Positions 36,607 to 47,564 of a DNA stretch of 64,000 nt are shown here, one piece after another. This stretch comes from Bimuria novae-zelandiae CBS 107.79 (lineage: Eukaryota; Ascomycota; Dothideomycetes; Pleosporales; Didymosphaeriaceae), in NCBI GenBank assembly GCA_010015655.1, contig ML976672.1, positions 616,493-680,492 of the forward strand, in the 5' to 3' direction. Position numbers and translations under genes: made by a program. A model generated the notes under the pieces. That model worked only from the letters and a program-made list of their open reading frames with translations. It was not told where the DNA came from and ran no database searches. How positions within the stretch are numbered: the stretch's first letter is position 1; the number at the start of each line of letters is the position of its first letter.

Positions 36607-37124
36607 TGTTACAATTATAAATCCTATAAAAATAATAGAAGTAGATAATTACGCTAAGAAAGTTATTATTAGCGAAATAACAGCGCTAGGGAAACACACG
36701 GGAACGCGGAGTAGCTTAGGTTAATAGTTACGTAATAAAGTCCTGTATAAGCGAGAAGTCCCGCATAAGAGACAGGACTATAGTAAGTCCTAGGGACTAC
36801 CTCTAAGAAAGGGGTCTTAGCGGGACTATAACGAGAATTTAGATAACAGCGAGGACTAGAATAAATAGTATATAATTTAATAATTTCTTTATACTTCTCC
36901 TACTCCTCGTAATTAACTTAATATACTACGAGTATATTTCTTATAATAGATTAGTAAATCTTCGAGTTAGTTATTATATAGTTTATTATAAAATTAAATT
37001 ATTCTTAAAACCTATCTTATAGCTATATCTAGCTTTTAACTACAAAATATCCGCAAGGCACTTCTCCCTTGACCTATCCCCCCCTAATCCAGACCAGGCT
37101 TAGGTTCGTAAAACCCTTGTAATA
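36607..37124 (+). repeat. Gypsy2 3' LTR
   Basis: 518 bases colinear with 14775-15292; differences are predominantly C-to-T and G-to-A, including loss of the terminal CA (now TA). Confidence 0.92.
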
Positions 37125-39014
37125 ATAAGACTAGCGTTTTTTATATATATACTCTTCTTTCCCTTCTTTTATTATAATTGCTTCGGGCTAGGCGTTATTA
37201 GTGGTATAGCTAGGGAAAGGGTTTAACAAGGCTAACTTTAGCCTATTTACGTAGAATCTTAGGTGCATATTTGGCAGAATATCTTGTTCTACTATATAAG
37301 AGTTTATTACTTTCCTTATAATAAACGTTTTTTACTTTTAGTTAAGCTTCTTACTTAGACGTTAGTTTTAAAAATAGTTTTTATACTTTAGCTATACTTT
37401 ATCTCCTTCCTTTAAAATTAGAGTGTCTTTATATTAATAGTTTACTAGCCGCTATTATTCTTATTAGGCTATTACTATTTTTACCTAAGCAAAGTTAGTA
37501 ATTTTTTAAAAAATATTTATTACTTCCGCGGCCTATTTTACGTTAGTTCTAAGCTCTAAGGCTAATCTCTATGCCCTAAAGTTCTTAACTAGTTTAATAA
37601 TTTAGCTATAGGATAGGAAAAATAAGCTAATTCTTATTAATATAGCTTTTCGCCTGTTAATACCTATTTAAGCTATAGGAAGCTACTTTATCTAATTATC
37701 TTATTACTAGTTCTAATATACCTCTAAGTAGGCTTTAAGGATAGAGTTTATTTATTCTATCTACCTATCTATCTCTAGGTGCTTTGCTATAGACAGTCTT
37801 CGGTCAATACCTCCTTATTTATAGAGTGTAGTTTGAAATTTGCTCACGAACTGTCCCCCGCGATCCGATATAATAGAGGAAGGAAATAAGTAGTTTACTA
37901 CCTAGTATTAAAGGAACGCTATTATAACTATAAGTATATTAAAATAAAAAAAAACTAATACACTTAGGGTCCTTGCTAAGTCTATTTATAATTATTATAA
38001 TATTTGTGTAGCTATTACTCTTAGGTAGGGTAGTAATAAAGTCTATTTTAATATCCTTCTATTCTTATTTAAGTAACAATAAGGTTTTTAGCAGACCCTA
38101 ATTTACTTCTTTTTATAGTTTAGTTCTTTTATAAATATTATAGTTCTTAATGTATTACCTTACTTAGTTAGATATCCTTAGGAAAAAGAAGTTTTAAGTA
38201 AGAATCCTATAAGTAATTTTTTTTTAAATATTTTAAAGCTAGGGAACTACGCGCGACTACTATTAGCTTTATGTATAAAAGTTTTAATTTTAGTACCTAT
38301 TATCTTAACTTGTAGCATAGGTACCCTTAGTTATCTATACTATATTCTAAGATACCGATAGATAACTTCTACCTAGGTTTAAACTTCTAAAGCTTGTTTT
38401 TAATATAGGCTATTATCTTGCTATACGCGCTATCTTTATTATATTTTACTTCTTATTATATAGTATTAAAATCTAGTTTACGTTGCTTAGCAGGGTTATC
38501 GCCTCCTTAAAGGATCCATATAGGTAGTTTAGGACGTGTTAGGTAAGTAAGTACTAGGTTCTTATCTACTTTAGTAGGGTTAGATTCCTTTATAGTAGTA
38601 AGTATTTAGGGAATAAAAGACTTTAAGTAACTTTTTTAATAGTTTTTTTTTAAAAGTAAAATGCTTTAACTTTAATTTATTATCTTTACTATCCTTTAGT
38701 AGGTCTTAGTCCTTTTAGAAAAGGTCGTCCACCCTAAAGTTTACTAACCCTAGTCTATATATAAATGTTATATTAATAAAACTAAGTATATCTACCTACT
38801 AAACGTATCGCTCGTCCAATCTTTATTTAGTAGAAAAATACGAAAGGTTCTTATAATTAGTGTAGACCGTAAGGCATGTTACTACTGAATATATATAGTT
38901 TTATTTATTTACGTATTTAATAACTATAAGTATCTTTTTATTATAGATAGCATAGTTATATTCTACTAGGCTATTCTTTATTCTTTACTAAGAAGTAAGC
39001 TACTAGGCGTAGGA

Positions 39015-39048
<34 letters not shown>

Positions 39049-39410
39049 CGAAAAAAAGTTTTCCCTAATTAACTAGCTAGAGGAGTCTATTTCTAGTACT
39101 AATTCTTATTTAGGGTTAAAGTAGGCTAGCGTAGGGTCTGTATAGAACGCTCTCTTTAGAAAGTTCAATATATACTACTACTCTTATCTTTAGATAAATT
39201 CTACTCTTTTACTAGTAAGCTTTATAAGGGGGCTTACTATACTAGAGAAGTCTTGTATAAAGCTTTAACCCTTTTTTATTAAAATTAGTAGCTTCCATTT
39301 TTAAGTTATTTAGATTTTATCTAGGTCTATGCTTATGCCCTTATTAACTTTTATAATAAATATAAGGTACTTAGTCTTTTTAACGTAGAACTATCTAATT
39401 TAACAGTCCT

Positions 39411-39840
39411 TTGCGCTTGCTAAGGAGGCTTTATCTATCTTATAATTACTTAGAGAGCTAAAGATTAAACTTAGTAACTCCCTTATTACGATTAATTATA
39501 ATAATTAGCAAATAATCTAACTTATTACTAAAGAGATCGCTAAGTTGTAGACTAAGTCCTAGTATATATATATCTATAATTATTAGCTAAGACAAGAGAT
39601 CGCGATAGGGATAATTAAGGTGGAATATTAACGCTTAAAGGACATAGTAATAGATAAACTTATAAAGGCCTTACTAGCTAATAAGTGGAGCAAGGTTTTA
39701 GATAAACTAGGACTTGTAGAGATTAAAGACAATGTTACTAATAAAGAGGTCGACCTGCTTAAGCTAGAGTAGAGGATAGAGGCCTTTAAAATTAAATTAT
39801 AAAACTATTTAATTACTAATAGATACTCTCTAGATTGAGG
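39411..39840 (+). pseudogene. Copia3 RNase H C-terminal fragment
   Basis: The plus-strand frame reads CAKEALSILQLLRELKIK, then IISLITKEIAKL-like sequence, QEIAIGIIKVEYQRLKDIV (the usual 'ADGLTKAL' block read here as IDKLIKALLANKW) and VLDKLGLVEIKDNVTNKE. This is the standard terminal part of Ty1/Copia RNase H, ending just before the polypurine tract. Only a few stops. Confidence 0.82.
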
Positions 39841-39862
39841 ATAAGCTTAAGCTAAGTGGGTG

Positions 39863-40151
39863 TGTCTGATTACATAGTCCTTTGCGCTTACAAGATAGCT
39901 GGCGCACCTGTATCCTTGCATGAGATATATTCCTCCCTTGCATAAGATACATTCCTCCCTTGCATAAGATACATTCCTCCCTTACATAAGATACATTCCT
40001 CCCTTGCATAAGATACATTCCTCCCTTGCATTCTATAACAAAGCAAGGGATGTTCTTATAGTTACATAGAGACTACCTCCTATAGCAGAAAAGACGGCGA
40101 ATAATCAATAATTCTTTTTCCATCTCATCAAGAACACCCTTCAATCTAACA
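39863..40151 (+). repeat. Copia3 3' LTR
   Basis: 289 bases starting TGTCTGATTACATAGTCC and ending CAATCTAACA. It carries the tandem repeat at 39916-40025. It belongs to a family different from Copia1 despite the similar TGTCTG start. Confidence 0.85.
39916..40025. repeat. 22-bp tandem repeat, five copies, in Copia3 LTR
   Basis: Five consecutive 22-base units based on TTGCATAAGATACATTCCTC plus CC; the first unit differs at two positions, the fourth at one. There are no unique spacers between units. Confidence 0.92.
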
Positions 40152-40565
40152 AGAACTTAGATTTCTTAATATTTAAATATAGTCCTATAGCTCTTAAATT
40201 TTAGATTATAGTACGTACTTTCTCTTCGTGGGCTTTTTAGCTACTACTAGAGAAGATAAAAATATTATTTATATACGCTAAGTAGTAGTTATTAAGGTGC
40301 TTCCTTAGCACCTAATTAATATACTAGTAAAATATACTTAGCGCGTTAGCTAGGCTAAAAGGAACTACTAGCTACTTATAAAAACTAAATTAGGTTTTAA
40401 ACGCTATCTATTATTTCTTACCTTTTACTATTTAAAGCTTATAGAAGGCTTAAATTATATTAAATTTATTAAACTATTTAGCCTTCCCGAGGCGCTAAAG
40501 GGTCTAACTAATTAATACTAAAAGGTACTAGTTCTTTTTTAAGATATTGTTTAGGGCTTAATAGT

Positions 40566-41023
40566 TGTTAGGATCTGAACATGTATGGAACGCGGAGGAC
40601 CAACGGGCCTCAGTGGAAGTGACACTCGGCGGGGTCGCGTAACCGAGGTCACGTGATGTACCATCCAGCCAAGACATACCATCCTGCCAAGATTGTGGAA
40701 GGTGTACCATCCACGGACGGCGCGACCATCCATCGGAATCTAGGGACGGTAGAAAGAGAGATAGACGGTAAGGTTTACCCCTCTTGTATATAAACCTACA
40801 CGAATACCCTTAAGGCATTTATATTTAACCTGTTTATTAATCTATCGTTTGGATCTGAATAAACAATCTTGTTAATTTGATTATGCTGTACACACCTTTG
40901 ATACCAACGCCCTTAGTGACAGGCGCAAGCTATCACTACAACCCTCTCCCGTCCTACCAGTACTCCTGCCCGAGAACCAACCTTAGCCCCTTAGAGAATA
41001 GCTACCTCTTTGGGAGTTTAACA
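40566..41023. repeat. Solo LTR, family B, in Gypsy1a
   Basis: 458 bases from TGTTAGGATCTGAACATG to GGGAGTTTAACA with mirrored TGTTA/TAACA tips. Perfect target duplication ATAGT (40561-40565, 41024-41028). GC-balanced in an AT-rich setting, so little RIP. Orientation not determined; no internal element remains. Confidence 0.9.
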
Positions 41024-43198
41024 ATAGTTAACGTAGAAGTATAATCCTCTACTAAGTTTTTTAATAAATAATACTAAAGTAGTGGCACTAGGCTTCCTTA
41101 CCTAAATAAAGTCTTTATCTAAACATTTAGTAAGCTCTTTTTAAAGGATAAGTAACTCTTTACGAGATATATTAAATAGAGGACTATAGGGGATCTCTAG
41201 GGTCTCGCTATCTTTTTCTACGAAAGGGATAAAATAATCTACTCTAGGTCCACGGTACGGGGGGAGCTTGTTAGCTTATTCCTTATAAAAGATACGCTAT
41301 AAGTCCTTGAAAGCTTTAAGTAATAAATTTTATAAGTTTACCTTTAGCTTGCGGGTTAACGCCTTCTATATATTTTTTATTAATATAAAAACACCTTAGT
41401 CTTATTTTGTAGGCGTTAATTACGCTAATCTAGGACTTTAAAAGCTATAGCTAAAACCCCTTATAGTTTTATTAATAGTCATTTACCTTTTTAGTCACGG
41501 ATGCAGGTGACTAAACTTTTAATTCAAATTAATTTCTTTACTAAGGCTAGTTTAACCCTATTCTTCTTTATTTAGGTTTGGCTAAGGATTAAATCGTATA
41601 ACTATATTAGTTCTACATAGCTATTAATATTTACTTTTAATTAGACTACTTTGCGTACGAAGAGTTACATGCCTCTAATACTAATTACTTTTTATATATA
41701 AGGTAGGGTTTTGTACTATAGATAGACTTTTATTATAAGTATTTTTAATATAAGTTTAATGATTAAATAACCTAAATTAAGTATTATTAACATAAATATA
41801 ACGTTATTGATAAGCAAGTACACTATTACTAGTATTAAATTTAGCTATAGCCTTTAAAAGTTATTAAAACTTAATTTTTACTATTTTTTTACTTTTTTCT
41901 CCTAGCAGCGACTATTACTAGGAGAATTTAGTTTTTTAAATTAATAGAGGTTATATTAAACTCTTTATTAACGGATTTTTTTAGTAATAAGTATAGTAGC
42001 GCAAACTTGTGCTAGCTTTATTATAAGTAAAAGTTTTTACTACTTTACGTAGTATCCTATATCTTTATAATAAAAATAGGAACTATTCTTTATATAGATT
42101 TTTATTATCTCGAGCGATACTTACATAGCTTATTTTTAGGTATTACTAGACCTGTGTCCTATAGCTCTATCTATTGCTTAGTATCTTCTATTTTGGCTTT
42201 ATTAGCTGGATATCCTTCTAGGGTTAGCTTAGATAGGTTTTTAATTTATCCCGCTTAGCGCCCCGCTCTTAGCAGAAAACTTTAGTAATTATAATATATT
42301 TTAAAAGATATTTTTATTTTATTTTATTAACTCTTTTTTTAGATTCCTTATAGGTTCTAATTATTATTTATATCTACTATAATTATTTAGTTCCGTAGGT
42401 TATCGCGAAGGATTTAAAGGTATAAGTTTTTTTAAACCTCTTAACTATACTCCTATAACGTATTTATTAAAATTAAGATTAAAGTTACAAAGCTTCTATT
42501 TCCCTAATTATATTATAAGTAAATAGTTACGCGCGATTTCTTTCGCTAGGTAGTTATAAAAGTTATAGTCTAATAACTTTTAGAGGTTAGCTTTAGTGTA
42601 TTTAAGGTAGTAGTCTAAGTATATAATTCCCACCGTCGCTACACGTCTTGTTAATTAACTAATAATATATTTAGGTATATTTCTAAGACAGTTCCTATCC
42701 TCTAACAGTTTATATTATATTACTAGTTTAAAGCAGTAATAATTCTATTATTTACTATTAAAGTAAGCTAAATTAAAAAATTTAGGATAGCGGCTTCTTC
42801 CTTAGTTTAAAATAAGCTCTATTATAAATCTCTTTAGTAGCTCTATCTATTAGTCTACTTTTAACAGCTAATTTATACCTCTTGTCTTTTAGGGGTATTA
42901 TTATATTATTAAAGGTTTTTAGCCCTTTTTTTCCATTTTCTTAGTTAGTCCTTTTACTCTTTATAGTAGAGTTTAAAAGGTATTTTAGAGGTTAATAAGT
43001 GTTTTAATCTTACTTAGGAATTATTATATTTTATTCTCGTTAACTCCCAATCCCTAAAGTTTAGTTATGAATAGAGAGGCTGTCCTTTTATTTTCTTAGC
43101 TATTATTTTTTAATAAGCTAATAGCTTACTGCGTATAATTATTTACGCTAAAATAATAAACTTTTAGTAAAATAACTTATTCTTATTTTTATAACTTC

Positions 43199-43451
43199 TG
43201 TCTGCACAGCCTCGCCTTCCGCACTAAGGGAACTGTGTAACCCTATCATACCCCTGTACCCCCTCACTTCTAGTTAACCTGATACTGTACCGAAACCCCT
43301 TCGCCTCCACACCACCTGGTACTCTATCACATCCACAAGAACTGGAAGGAAGGTATATAGAACTATCATAGCACACACACAAGACAAGACAGACACCAGA
43401 TACCAAAGACAGAGAGTTACTTGTTTATTCCTTGCTACCTGTGAACCGACA
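43199..43451 (+). repeat. Solo LTR of the Copia1 family in Gypsy1a
   Basis: 253 bases aligning along their full length with the Copia1 LTRs, with target duplication ACTTC at 43194-43198 and 43452-43456. Left behind by LTR-LTR recombination of a second Copia1-type insertion. Confidence 0.93.
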
Positions 43452-43675
43452 ACTTCTTTATTTAGTAAAGATAGTCTTGCTAGCCTTAAGTATTTATTAA
43501 AATTTCTTCTTAATTACTTACTAGGGAGGGTTTTATTTTCTTATAAGTTTAGGCGTTATCTTTATAGTATTTATCTACGTAAGTTTTTTAACTTTCTGTG
43601 CTACTTTATAGCTTTAGTTTATAATTATATTCAAAATTTACTTGTCCCGCGATAAGTAAAAGTAATTAAATTTAA

Positions 43676-43836
43676 TATAAAGGACTAGGTACTTAAGGAG
43701 CTAAAAGTGCTAAAAAAATACTTATAAATTTAATATAAAATTTAAAGTTAAGCTTTAGGCGTTAAACTTATATATCTAGGGTTTGCATAACTAAGGATTA
43801 AGGATCCAAGGTAATAACTAGGCGTATCCTATTATA
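43676..43836 (-). repeat. Gypsy1a 5' LTR
   Basis: 161 bases homologous to the three other Gypsy1 LTRs. The sequence to its left matches the sequence to the left of the Gypsy1b LTR at 34039, which marks this as the primer-binding-site side of a minus-strand element. Confidence 0.9.
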
Positions 43837-43976
43837 AATAGCTTTACCTTATTAATATTGCGTAACACCTCTAGGGCAGCGTTAATAATATTATTATTAT
43901 TAATTTTATATATTTAGTTACTTAATAAAGCAAGATTTTAGCTTCACCTCTTAATTAACATGAAGCTAAGGGAGTG

Positions 43977-44111
43977 TGTGACGGTTTAGGACATGAAGCT
44001 TGGGCCACCCGCGTACGTGCGGCCTGTGCACGTGATCTACACTATATAGCTCTATAGAGTAGCTTCTTAATCAAAATAACGATTGACTCAACACTCTTTT
44101 TTGACGTTACA
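43977..44111 (+). repeat. Copia2 3' LTR
   Basis: 135 bases starting TGTGACGGTTTAGG and ending CGACGTTACA, preceded by a purine-rich tract. It aligns along its whole length with the solo LTR at 52820-52952. Confidence 0.82.
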
Positions 44112-44720
44112 CTAACTATAATATGCGAATATATAATAAGTATACTATAAGTACTATTTAATTTAGTATAGTAATTATATACTATTGTCCTATTATATAA
44201 GTAAGACAGGTTACTATAAAGAGGTAAAATATTAGTAGGGTATAGTGCTCGGTTGCCTGTAGCACTTACTTATTAAACACGTTATTAAAACGATTTATAG
44301 TTTACTTTATAGCGTCAAGATCTGCTTGTGTGATATAAAAACTATACAACTACTAAGAATTAAATTCTCTATAAGATGTTCTATTTAGAATCTTTATAAC
44401 TTATCTAATTAAAAAATTATTTAAGTTTTAAAAATAAAATTACAAAGTTAATATAATTTACAGCAGGAGGTAGTGGGTAGCTACAGGAGAAAGCGACTAG
44501 AAAAAGTTACATTTCTCTACTAATATTACTATTTAGAGAAGCCCTAATGTAGATATAAATTTATATAATACATATATTATTATTACTATACATCGCTAGA
44601 TGCGCCTTATCGCTAATTTTATTCAAAACACTATTATTACTATAGCTATAACTCATTAGTTATATATAGAGGGGTAGTGAAAAAAAAGTTAAGATCTAGT
44701 TATACAGGATTAGCTGTTCC
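44112..44720. other. AT-rich flank at the composition boundary
   Basis: Very AT-rich sequence to the right of Copia2, with no recognisable domain or repeat end. Composition changes abruptly to balanced between about 44690 and 44760, marking the end of the RIP-affected block. Confidence 0.6.
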
Positions 44721-47564
44721 TTGTTATTAGGGACGCGCGGTTATTGGCAGAATGTTAGCATAGGATGTCAAGTTTAGACCTTCGTCTTACCGACCATTCT
44801 TCTCCAGGCGGGACGCACCGTATGCACCACTCAGGGGTCAACTGCACGAGTCCATTGGACCAAGAAAGCCAATTGCAATCCTGCAGCCATGTGGAGAGTC
44901 AGTGGAATTCTTGAGGGGTTTCGATTTCGCTCCTTCCTCATTCAAACTGCGCTGCCTAGACGAGAAGGAGCAAACAATGTCACAGACGATGCGCAAAGGC
45001 AAGCCGAGGTTAGCACAGCACGGACGCTCTTGAAACCGTCCGTATCTACCATAGGTAAAGTGCCGTATTTCGTTTTAATCCGCGCTTCCGCTAAGTGTTG
45101 CCGCACTCGTACTGTATATAGTGGAGGGATCAACGCGGACGATTGTCGTAGGTAGAACCTCTGAAGCGCGTGTTTATCGATCCCGCACGTGGGCTCGGTC
45201 GTCTCGAGATATCCGTCCGTTTCAGAACAAAAGAAACCGTGTACGCTCAGGCGCTATGCTGGACTACTACACATTTTAAAGACATCTTTGGGATCATCAA
45301 AGCTCAGTGTTACGGAGGTTCCAGCTCGACATCCAGCGAGTATGAACGCTGCTCATAAGCCAGCCGCGAAAAAGCAACGACTCGTCGGAGATAACAATTG
45401 GTCGTTGATTTTGCTGGTTGGCCAACAAAATATTTCAGCCTCCGCCAGGAGCCCGGTGATTTGCGTCAGGGGCCTTCCGGAGTCTGTGGTGCATACCGGG
45501 CATATGTTGCCACACTGCGGATGACTGGCACGATCCACGCGGCACGTAACTGTCAGGCGAGCGGCTCGCGGATGTCACTCATGGGACCAGGAACCTCATT
45601 ACGACCGGACGGCGTACTGTAGTGTAATGCTAATGAGAGCATCCCTGCACGCGGTTTAGGTGTGTTGGGGAAACTCGTGCGATGACGGCGAGACTAGTGG
45701 AGCGAATGGGTGCTGCTCGCCCGGATAGATAGGCCATTGTTGTGCTGCCATGTCTTGGTGTGTCATACTGCACGACACGCTGGGTTTAGGCGTAGCACAG
45801 GGTGCAAAAGTCGGCGTACGTGCATTCAAGAACGACAAGGCGGTTCGCTGTGCGGAAGGGCGATGTTGAATTGATATCGGTAGGGATGGCCTGGGCTGCT
45901 GCGGGCTGCTTCCAGAAAGCTTCCGTGCCTCCAAGATTCGTGCGCATAAGCAAGGATGCCCCAGCAAGCACTTCCACTGAATGAGGTCAAAGGACTATAG
46001 CGCATATTGTATAGATCGCTCATCAGGTTGCTGCTGGTCGCACAGAACGAAGAACAGAACGCCTCCGGCAGATTCGACCTGTACGTGGCTGTGCCCTGCA
46101 GGCAACGTGAGCGCTGCAAGTGTCAATCAAGGCGCCGCTTCGCACGCAAGACGGCGAAGATGCCGGATCTTCATTCATGCATACACTCTGGCCATTATTA
46201 AGTTGTGGCGCCGGAAGAGAGCGAATTTCTGGCGAAGCTCTGCTACACAGCGAATGTCGCACTCGCAACGGGTCCAACGGCCGCACGCTGCGTTCGTCCG
46301 TTGACAGCCCCTGTGCTACAGGCTGCCATTTCGAGCACTCAGCCTGATAGTCCGTCTGAGCAAGCACTCTTATGCGCCGGCTCACCCGTCCTCAGGAGCT
46401 CGAGCGGGTCTAGTAGGAAGGGGCTGGCTCCTAGATGTGGCATCGACGGGTAAATGGCATGCGCAAGCGGAAATTTACATGCCTTGTCAGCGTCGCCAGA
46501 GATTAGAACAGGCAGTCAATTCTGCATCCAACCGCGCGGGATGGGCGGGCCGACAGATGCGATAGAGACACGCCTTGGTGGCTCTGGGCCCAATCACTCC
46601 ATGTTGCTGTGCGCGTTGGGTGCGATTCCAGACAACGGAAGAGGTGAGGGCGTGTCCCGAGGCATCGACAGACAGGCCTAGAAAGCGTAGTCGTGCCGCT
46701 CCCCGCCCAGCGGCCGGGAACAGGCAGTGGGAAATGGGTGTCCGCCGCGAGACCCACGAGGGCTTGGACAGGTATAGCAGCACCGGACGACGGACGTCAG
46801 CGCTGGCGAGCTGCAGGCAGGCGCTCTTTTGGGACGGCCAGCATGATGGATTGATGACTGAGTGTGCGGCGCCCATGCTGGCCAGCACGTTAGCATTAGC
46901 CTATCCCGCGGGTACTCGCGAGCGGCCAGGGGTGTGTTGGTCGTCCAAGGATGCTGGAAAGAGGGTGGGCGGCCAAGGAACATCTGGACCGTGGGCCAGC
47001 CTCAGCACCCGTGGACCAGCGAGGCGCACGTGATGGGTAGACGAAAAGGGGCCTAGCGCGCACCTGTGGGTGCAGTGTCCTTTGCCCGCGCTCGCATTCA
47101 CCACCCACCGCATCTGGATCTGCCGTTTTGCAGAAGAAGGCAGCGCCGGCGTTGTTGTGCATCGACTGAGGTCAACGCACACGCCCAGCAGCGAATCTAA
47201 CCGCGAAGACCAGGCCTAGCGACCCCATCCCAGTAGCGCAGGTTGGCCCGCGGCGGCAGCACACATTTTCGCGCAGCGCCTCAAGGCCCTGCAAAGATAG
47301 GCTCGTTTTCCCTCTCGTCCCCTTCACCCTGCGCGCCTGCCGTCCACCTCAGCTCGTTCACGACAGGCTTTCGGCGCCGCTGTCCTCGCTGGCGCAGTGC
47401 AACTGCACTTGCAGACAGGCGCTCGAACCGAGGCGCCACCCCTGGCCTCGCCTCTGTTGGCGTCCGAACTTTGAAGTCTTAACTCTCGCTTGAGCTGTAC
47501 CCTTTCGCCAGCGGCACCATAGCTTCGCTGGGAGCGCGCCTGCCCGTTGCGCAGCAGGACCTAG
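44721..47564. other. Balanced intergenic region upstream of the zinc-cluster gene
   Basis: Several overlapping short ORFs (60-150 codons) occur on both strands, but none has a recognisable domain, consistent codon use or splice structure. The last 400-500 bases before 47565 are pyrimidine-rich in patches and probably hold the promoter and 5' leader of the Zn2Cys6 gene. I see no convincing gene here. Confidence 0.5.

Larger units (their letters stand above)
14775..37124 (+). mobile_element. Gypsy2: chromodomain Gypsy LTR retrotransposon
   Basis: Paired 518-bp LTRs (14775-15292 and 36607-37124) start TGTTACGATCACGAACCCC. The target copies ATAGG (14770-14774) and ATAAG (37125-37129) differ by one G-to-A. 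It sits inside Gypsy1a: the sequence on its two sides is continuous in Gypsy1b at about 21345. Without its own insert (Gypsy1b) it is about 7.3 kb. A polypurine tract precedes the 3' LTR at about 36592-36606. Plus-strand gag-pol ends in a chromodomain. Confidence 0.93.
39392..40151 (+). mobile_element. Copia3: internally deleted Copia remnant
   Basis: A 760-bp insert in Gypsy1a with a perfect 5-bp target duplication AGAAC (39387-39391, 40152-40156). It consists of the first ~28 bases of a 5' LTR (39392-39420) joined directly to the end of an RNase H domain, a purine-rich tract (about 39845-39862) and a complete 289-bp 3' LTR (39863-40151). The join lies at TTTGCGCTT, shared by the LTR and the RNase H sequence, so nearly the whole element was deleted through microhomology. 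Confidence 0.87.
37125..43675 (-). pseudogene. Gypsy1a pol and gag, RIP-degraded
   Basis: Minus-strand gag (43675 to about 41950) and pol (41940 to 37130), colinear with 32557-34038 and 21346-24983 of Gypsy1b. It is interrupted by a Copia3 remnant (39392-40151) and by solo LTRs at 40566-41023 and 43199-43451. The same RT and RNase H pieces can be recognised, but decay is heavier than in Gypsy1b, with a short ATT triplet run at about 39018-39047. Confidence 0.75.
12434..43836 (-). mobile_element. Gypsy1a: minus-strand Gypsy element, older host copy
   Basis: 161-bp LTRs lie at 12434-12594 (3' LTR) and 43676-43836 (5' LTR). The flanks ACTAG and AATAG agree at four of five bases. Removing the five inserts (12597-12957, 14775-37124, 39392-40151, 40566-41023, 43199-43451, each with one target copy) leaves about 7.2 kb. 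That remainder aligns end to end with Gypsy1b at 19132-34199. Order on the minus strand is gag, pol, then a long 3' segment without recognised domains. Because Gypsy2 and then Gypsy1b lie inside it, this copy is the older of the two. Confidence 0.9.
2902..44111 (+). mobile_element. Copia2: degraded Copia element hosting the nest
   Basis: This is the outermost element that can be traced. Its coding body (8051-12433) is Ty1/Copia-like. It is split on the left by Copia1 and on the right by Gypsy1a, and resumes at 43842 with its last codons, a purine-rich tract (AAGCTAAGGGAG) and a 3' LTR (43977-44111). The LTR family is confirmed by a solo copy at 52820-52952. The 5' LTR is not seen, so the left limit given here is only the edge of sequence assignable to it. 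Confidence 0.6.

Noticed and set aside
39830..40018. Repetitive minus-strand peptide (MYLMQGRN-like repeats)
   Set aside because: A translation artefact of the 22-base tandem repeat in the Copia3 LTR.
39916..40025. Regular repeat that could be mistaken for a CRISPR array
   Set aside because: The units are contiguous with no unique spacers, lie inside an LTR, and the genome is eukaryotic.
40551..40733. 60-codon minus-strand ORF
   Set aside because: Overlaps the start of a solo LTR and its left target copy; no coding signal.
43224..43406. 60-codon minus-strand ORF
   Set aside because: Lies wholly within a Copia1-family LTR; LTRs of this kind are noncoding.
44889..47482. Overlapping ORFs of 60-150 codons upstream of the zinc-cluster gene
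   Set aside because: They occur on both strands with no domain, splice structure or consistent codon use; expected by chance in GC-balanced DNA.
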